Assembly: GCA_964632015.1 (NCBI GenBank)
Contig: CAZWAT010000105.1
Location: forward strand, 1 to 9,717
DNA from: JAAYCO01 sp964632015
GTDB lineage: Bacteria > Planctomycetota > Phycisphaerae > SM23-33
Direction: 5' to 3'
DNA length: 9,717 nucleotides
Part shown: positions 5,243-9,717 of the stretch, piece by piece
Numbering within the stretch: the stretch's first letter is position 1
Layout of the letters: every line of letters begins with the position of its first letter
The notes under the pieces: generated by a model
The model's input: only the letters and a program-made list of their open reading frames with translations
What the model was told of the DNA's origin: nothing
The model's database searches: none
Translations under genes and position numbers: made by a program

Positions 5243-8200
5243 TCAAATCTCCTCAGTTGCAGGCAGAGACTCGGCGCCGCGATGTTCCTGCTGTCTCATC
5301 CGCTCCATGGCCTTTCGGTAGTCGATCGGCATCACCTTTACAAACTTGCCCGTCATCTCCCGCCAGTTGTCGAGTATCCGTCGGGCCTGGCGACTTTGGG
5401 TCCAGTGAAAATGTCTTTCGATCATCGCTCGCAGGATCGAAAGATCCTCCTGCCCCCAGACCGATTCCAGTTCGACCATGTCAAGATTGCACAGGGTGTC
5501 GAAGAGTTGGTGCTCGTCGAGCACGTAGGCGATTCCGCCGGACATCCCCGCCGCGAAATTTCGCCCGGTCGATCCAAGAACGACCACCCTACCGCCCGTC
5601 ATATACTCACAGCCGTGGTCGCCGACCCCCTCGACCACCGCGGTGGCGCCGCTGTTCCGAACCGCGAACCGCTCGCCCACCTGCCCATTGACGAACAGTT
5701 CGCCGCTTGTCGCGCCATAAAGCATGGTGTTGCCCGCAATGATGTTGTCGCTTGGGTTGAAAGGCGAAGTGGTGGGCGTCTGAACGACTATCCTTCCGCC
5801 CGAAAGCCCTTTGCCCACATAGTCGTTGGCGTCGCCTATGAGCCTGAGCGTGACACCCGGCGCCAGAAAGGCCCCGAAACTCTGCCCCGCCGAGCCCCTA
5901 AGCACAACCTCAAGCGTACCATCCCCAAGCCCGCCGGCGCCGTGAACCTTGACAATGTGATTGCTCAAAATCGTCCCAACCGAGCGACAAACATTGCGAA
6001 TGGACATCTCTACTACGGTCTTTCGACTCGAACGCAGCGCATCGCGCGCCTGCTCGATAATGCGCCAGTCAAGGTGGTCGTCAAGATTGACTTTTCGCAA
6101 GTTTGTACATCTTGACGCCGTTCCCGCGGGCGGGGTTACGCGGGTCAGAATCGCGCCAAAGTCAAGCCCTCGCGCCTTGTAATGCTCGATAGCCTTTCTC
6201 ATCGCCAGACGATGGGTCTGACCGATCATGTCGTCGAATCGTCTGAACCCCAGAGATGCCATGATTCCGCGAACCTCGCCCGCCACAAACAGCATGAATC
6301 GCTGAAGGTGCTCAGGTTTGCCACAGAAACGCTGTCGCAGACGCGGATTCTGTGTCGCTATCCCAGCCGGACACGTACCATGATGACACTTTCTCATCAG
6401 CACGCAGCCCAGGCTTACCAAGGCCGCCGTGCCGAACCCGAAACGCTCCGCCCCGAGCAACGCAGCGACCACCACGTCCCTGCCCGTTTTCATCTGTCCG
6501 TCGGCCTGCACGATTATTCTGTCTCTGAGCCCATTGAGAACCAGCGTCTGCTGCGTCTGCGCCAGGCCCAGTTCCCATGGCGTACCCGCATGCTTGATCG
6601 ACGACAGCGGGCTGTTGCCTGTCCCACCGTCAAACCCGCTGATTAGCACCTCGTCGGCGTTTCCCTTCGCCACACCCGCGGCGATGGTGCCCACGCCGGC
6701 TTCGCTGACCAGCTTGACCGACACCTTGACATTGGGATTGGCACACTTGAGATCGTAGATGAGTTGGGCAAGGTCTTCTATCGAATAGATGTCGTGGTGC
6801 GGCGGAGGGCTTATGAGCGTCACCCCCGGCGTCGAGTGTCGAAGCCTCGCTATCTCGGGCGACACCTTCAATCCAGCGAGTTGCCCTCCCTCACCGGGCT
6901 TGGCACCCTGTGCCATCTTGATCTGAATTTCGCACGCATTCGACAGATACTCTATTGTCACGCCGAATCGGCCACTGGCCACCTGCTTGATCTTGCTGTT
7001 GAGATCATCCCGCAGATTCGCCCGGTAACGATATGGATCTTCGCCCCCCTCGCCGGTATTGCTGCACGCGCCGAGGCGATTCATGGCGATTGCCAGCGTT
7101 TCGTGGGCCTCTTTCGATATCGACCCCATCGACATCGCCCCGGTGACGAACCGCTTCACGATTCGCTCGATGGGTTCCACCTCCTCGATGGGAACCGGCG
7201 AGGCGCTGGTAAAATCGAACAATCCTCGCAATGTGCTCGCCTCACGCGACTGGTCATTTATGAGCCTGGCGTAATCGTCATACGCACGCTGATCGTTGCC
7301 GCGCACGGCCTGTTGAAGCGACGAAACGGTATGCGGATTCCACAAGTGCCTCTCGCCATCGCGTCGCCATGAATATTCGCCGCCAAATTCAAGCGACGGC
7401 GTCTGTTCACCGTCAAACGCCGCCTTGTGCCTCGCCAGCGTCTCTTGCGCGATCAAGCCAAGGTCCGCCCCGCCGATGCAGGAAACGGTGTTGGTGAAGT
7501 ACCTGTCGATCAGCGAAGAGTTCAGGCCGATGGCTTCAAACAGTTGGGCGGCGTGATAGCTTCTGAGCGTTGATATGCCCATCTTGGACATCGTCTTGAG
7601 AATGCCCTTCTTTATCGCGTTTATGTATGCGTCTATATATTGATCCAGGTTGGCTTTGCTGGGAATGTCGTTCCTGCTCCGTAGCAGTGCAATGGCGTCC
7701 ATCGCCAGGTACGGGTTGACCGCGTTGGCGCCGAAGCCGCAAAGCAGACAGAAATGCATCACCTCCCGTGGTTCGCCGCTTTCAACCACCAGTCCCGCCT
7801 CGCCCCTTAGCCGTAGTTTCATCAACCCGTGGTGAACCGCCGAAACCGCCAGCAAGCTGGGGATCGCCGCCCTGGATGAACTTGCCTTTCGGTCTGAAAT
7901 AATTACAAGCGACGCGCCGGCCTCGATACGCGAGGAACACGAACTGACAAGATCATCAATACCACGTTCGAGAGCAGCGCGGGGATCGTCCCGGGCGTCG
8001 AACAATGCGTCCACCGTCGCAACCTTGAAGTCGTCGCGATGGGCGCACCTGAGGCGCTCAACATCGTCATTGGTCAGAATCGGGTGCGGCAGCTTGAGCT
8101 GTCTGCAATGCAACGGGCCTTCTTCGAGCAGGTTGCGCTGTTTGCCGGTGTAGGACATCAGGCTCATCACCAGTCCCTCGCGGTAGGGATCTATCGGAGG

Positions 8201-9717
8201 ATTGGTAACCTGCGCGAACAGTTGCTTGAAATAATCGAACATCAGCCTGGGCCTGTCGCTCAGCACCGCCGGAGGAGTATCGTTTCCCATCGACCCCAGC
8301 GGCTCCTGCGCGTTAAGCGCCATTGGGGCAAGAATTACCTCCAGGTCTTCCCTGCTGTACCCGAACGCCTTGAGTCGAGTGAGCAGTTCGCCCTCGTCGC
8401 ATTCCATGGGGCGAGGCGTGTTGAACAAACCCCGAAGCTCGATGCGGTTCTCCTCCAGCCAGCGTCTATAGGGCCTGGCGCGGGAAATCTTGCTCTTGAT
8501 CTCGTTATCGAGCACCAACCTTCCTTCCTCGATGTCCACAAGGAACATCTTCCCCGGCTGAAGCCTTCCCTTTTGCTGAACCTTTTCAGGCGGAAACTCT
8601 ATTACCCCAACCTCGCTTGCCAGCACGACGAGCCCGTCTGTGGTAACAACATACCGCCCGGGTCTGAGCCCGTTTCGATCAAGGGTTCCTCCCACATACC
8701 TTCCGTCGGTGAAAAGCATCGCCGCCGGGCCGTCCCAAGGCTCCATGATCGTGGAGTGATATTCATAGAACGCGCGCTTGTCGGTGCTGATGTGGTAACT
8801 CGCGCCGAATGCCTCGGGAATCATCATCATTATCGCGTGAGGAAGAGTTCTACCCGCGCGAACGAGCAGTTCAAGGGCATTGTCGAAACACGCCGAGTCG
8901 CTTCCGCTCGGCCCCAGTACGGGCAGAAGGTCATCCAGGTCAGGACCCAGAACGTCGCTACTTAGATGCATCTCACGTGCCACCATGCGGTTTCGATTGC
9001 CGTTGAGGGTGTTTATCTCACCGTTGTGGGCAATAAGTCTGAAAGGCTGGGCAAGCGACCAGCTCGGAAAAGTGTTCGTGCTGTATCGCTGGTGCACAAT
9101 CGCAAGGGCGGATCGAATCCTCTCGTCCGACAGGTCGGGATAATACGAGAACAACTGTCCGGCAAGAAACATGCCCTTATAGACAATGGTTCGGCACGAC
9201 ATCGAGCAGACATAGAAATCTGACGCTGCCAGCGAAAGCTGTTCATTAACCGCTCGCTGCGCCTTGCCGCGGGCGAGATAGAGCCTGCGTTCGAGTTCCT
9301 CGCCCACAACCCCCCCACCGGAAATGAACATCTGTTCGATATGGGGCTCGCTTTGTGCAGCCACTTCGCCGAGGCATGAGGGATTCGTCGGCATGCGCCG
9401 CCAGCCCAGCACGCCCAGACCTGTCTGCTCAACCGATCTGTTCAGGATTCGACGACAGGAATCGTATTCCTTTTCATCACGTGGGCCGAAGACCATCGCC
9501 ACTCCATATAAGCCCGGATCGGGTAACTCAAAACCCAGCTCCGAAGACATCGAAGCGAAGAATTCATGGGGTATCTGAAGCATTATCCCCGCCCCGTCGC
9601 CAGTGTGCATGTCGCTGCCCGCTGCCCCGCGGTGCTGAAGGTTCATGAGAACCTCCCTTGCCCGGACGATTATTGAATGGTCGCGCCGTCCGGCGATATC
9701 CACCACCGCACCAATGC
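5243..9717 (-). CDS. gltB: Glutamate synthase large subunit (5' end cut by window edge)
   Basis: The large subunit hydrolyses glutamine, channels the ammonia to 2-oxoglutarate and reduces the product to glutamate. The visible 1490 residues (counted from the first full codon, 9715) cover nearly the whole protein of about 1500. Domain order: class II glutamine amidotransferase (about 1-390) with HRGA (28-31), QRYSTNTFPSW (209-219), the NGE motif (231-233) and SGSD (270-273); central domain (about 450-760); FMN-binding synthase domain (about 840-1190) with GAMSMGSIS (859-867), GEGGEDP (888-894), KPGEGGQL (939-946), GVGTIAAGVAKG (1007-1018) and GFDGGTGNSP (1027-1036); 3Fe-4S cysteines Cys1104, Cys1110 and Cys1115; and a GXGXG beta-helix (about 1259-1397) ending in the usual VKVMPIDY stretch. 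The N-terminal catalytic cysteine, normally in a CG(V/I)G motif, falls just past the edge: the window starts at the IG of that motif. The frame is intact throughout. It is the first visible gene of the gltBD operon; its promoter is outside. Confidence 0.97.
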   Translation of the reverse strand, partial: IGAVVDIAGRRDHSIIVRAREVLMNLQHRGAAGSDMHTGDGAGIMLQIPHEFFASMSSELGFELPDPGLYGVAMVFGPRDEKEYDSCRRILNRSVEQTGLGVLGWRRMPTNPSCLGEVAAQSEPHIEQMFISGGGVVGEELERRLYLARGKAQRAVNEQLSLAASDFYVCSMSCRTIVYKGMFLAGQLFSYYPDLSDERIRSALAIVHQRYSTNTFPSWSLAQPFRLIAHNGEINTLNGNRNRMVAREMHLSSDVLGPDLDDLLPVLGPSGSDSACFDNALELLVRAGRTLPHAIMMMIPEAFGASYHISTDKRAFYEYHSTIMEPWDGPAAMLFTDGRYVGGTLDRNGLRPGRYVVTTDGLVVLASEVGVIEFPPEKVQQKGRLQPGKMFLVDIEEGRLVLDNEIKSKISRARPYRRWLEENRIELRGLFNTPRPMECDEGELLTRLKAFGYSREDLEVILAPMALNAQEPLGSMGNDTPPAVLSDRPRLMFDYFKQLFAQVTNPPIDPYREGLVMSLMSYTGKQRNLLEEGPLHCRQLKLPHPILTNDDVERLRCAHRDDFKVATVDALFDARDDPRAALERGIDDLVSSCSSRIEAGASLVIISDRKASSSRAAIPSLLAVSAVHHGLMKLRLRGEAGLVVESGEPREVMHFCLLCGFGANAVNPYLAMDAIALLRSRNDIPSKANLDQYIDAYINAIKKGILKTMSKMGISTLRSYHAAQLFEAIGLNSSLIDRYFTNTVSCIGGADLGLIAQETLARHKAAFDGEQTPSLEFGGEYSWRRDGERHLWNPHTVSSLQQAVRGNDQRAYDDYARLINDQSREASTLRGLFDFTSASPVPIEEVEPIERIVKRFVTGAMSMGSISKEAHETLAIAMNRLGACSNTGEGGEDPYRYRANLRDDLNSKIKQVASGRFGVTIEYLSNACEIQIKMAQGAKPGEGGQLAGLKVSPEIARLRHSTPGVTLISPPPHHDIYSIEDLAQLIYDLKCANPNVKVSVKLVSEAGVGTIAAGVAKGNADEVLISGFDGGTGNSPLSSIKHAGTPWELGLAQTQQTLVLNGLRDRIIVQADGQMKTGRDVVVAALLGAERFGFGTAALVSLGCVLMRKCHHGTCPAGIATQNPRLRQRFCGKPEHLQRFMLFVAGEVRGIMASLGFRRFDDMIGQTHRLAMRKAIEHYKARGLDFGAILTRVTPPAGTASRCTNLRKVNLDDHLDWRIIEQARDALRSSRKTVVEMSIRNVCRSVGTILSNHIVKVHGAGGLGDGTLEVVLRGSAGQSFGAFLAPGVTLRLIGDANDYVGKGLSGGRIVVQTPTTSPFNPSDNIIAGNTMLYGATSGELFVNGQVGERFAVRNSGATAVVEGVGDHGCEYMTGGRVVVLGSTGRNFAAGMSGGIAYVLDEHQLFDTLCNLDMVELESVWGQEDLSILRAMIERHFHWTQSRQARRILDNWREMTGKFVKVMPIDYRKAMERMRQQEHRGAESLPATEEI

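Noticed and set aside
5216..6115. A 299-codon plus-strand open frame antisense to the gltB 3' end.
   Set aside because: It is codon-aligned with gltB and explained by the same codon avoidance; no binding site or recognisable product.
8039..8965. A 308-codon plus-strand open frame antisense to the gltB amidotransferase domain.
   Set aside because: It is codon-aligned with gltB, has no recognisable domains, and the sense protein is conserved throughout this stretch.

Overview
The window is 9.7 kb of ordinary bacterial chromosome with moderately high GC, densely coding, holding core-metabolism genes and one sensor kinase. I see no tRNA, rRNA, CRISPR array, insertion sequence, phage or toxin/defence gene. 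The lineage cannot be fixed from the sequence alone. The ThiG and short-form Pgi proteins read like those of a free-living Gram-negative or planctomycete-type bacterium, but that is an impression, not a search result.

Layout: positions 1-998 (minus strand) carry a thiazole-biosynthesis pair. thiS, the sulfur-carrier protein, is followed after a 2-base gap by thiG, thiazole synthase, which runs off the left edge. Upstream of it on the same strand, 1089-2177 encodes a membrane-bound histidine kinase with four predicted transmembrane helices and no partner response regulator in the window. A 157-base divergent intergenic region separates it from pgi (glucose-6-phosphate isomerase), at 2335-3735 on the plus strand. 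pgi ends in a very strong hairpin terminator (3763-3803), which lies directly against the stop codon of the convergent gltBD operon. On the minus strand, gltB (glutamate synthase large subunit, entering from the right edge) is followed after 38 bases by gltD (small subunit, with a near-ideal ribosome binding site).

How the genes fit together: GltB and GltD form one enzyme that makes two glutamates from glutamine plus 2-oxoglutarate, using NADPH collected by GltD. ThiS carries the sulfur that ThiG builds into the thiazole ring of thiamine. Pgi links glucose-6-phosphate and fructose-6-phosphate. The kinase is the only regulatory protein and its signal and target are unknown. There is no convincing novel system here. 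The points worth a second look are the orphan kinase, the inverted repeat over the pgi promoter, and the isolated promoter in front of thiSG, which lacks a visible TPP riboswitch.

The window is almost fully coding. The non-coding stretches are 999-1088, 2178-2334, 3736-3803 and 5205-5242, and none exceeds 300 bases.
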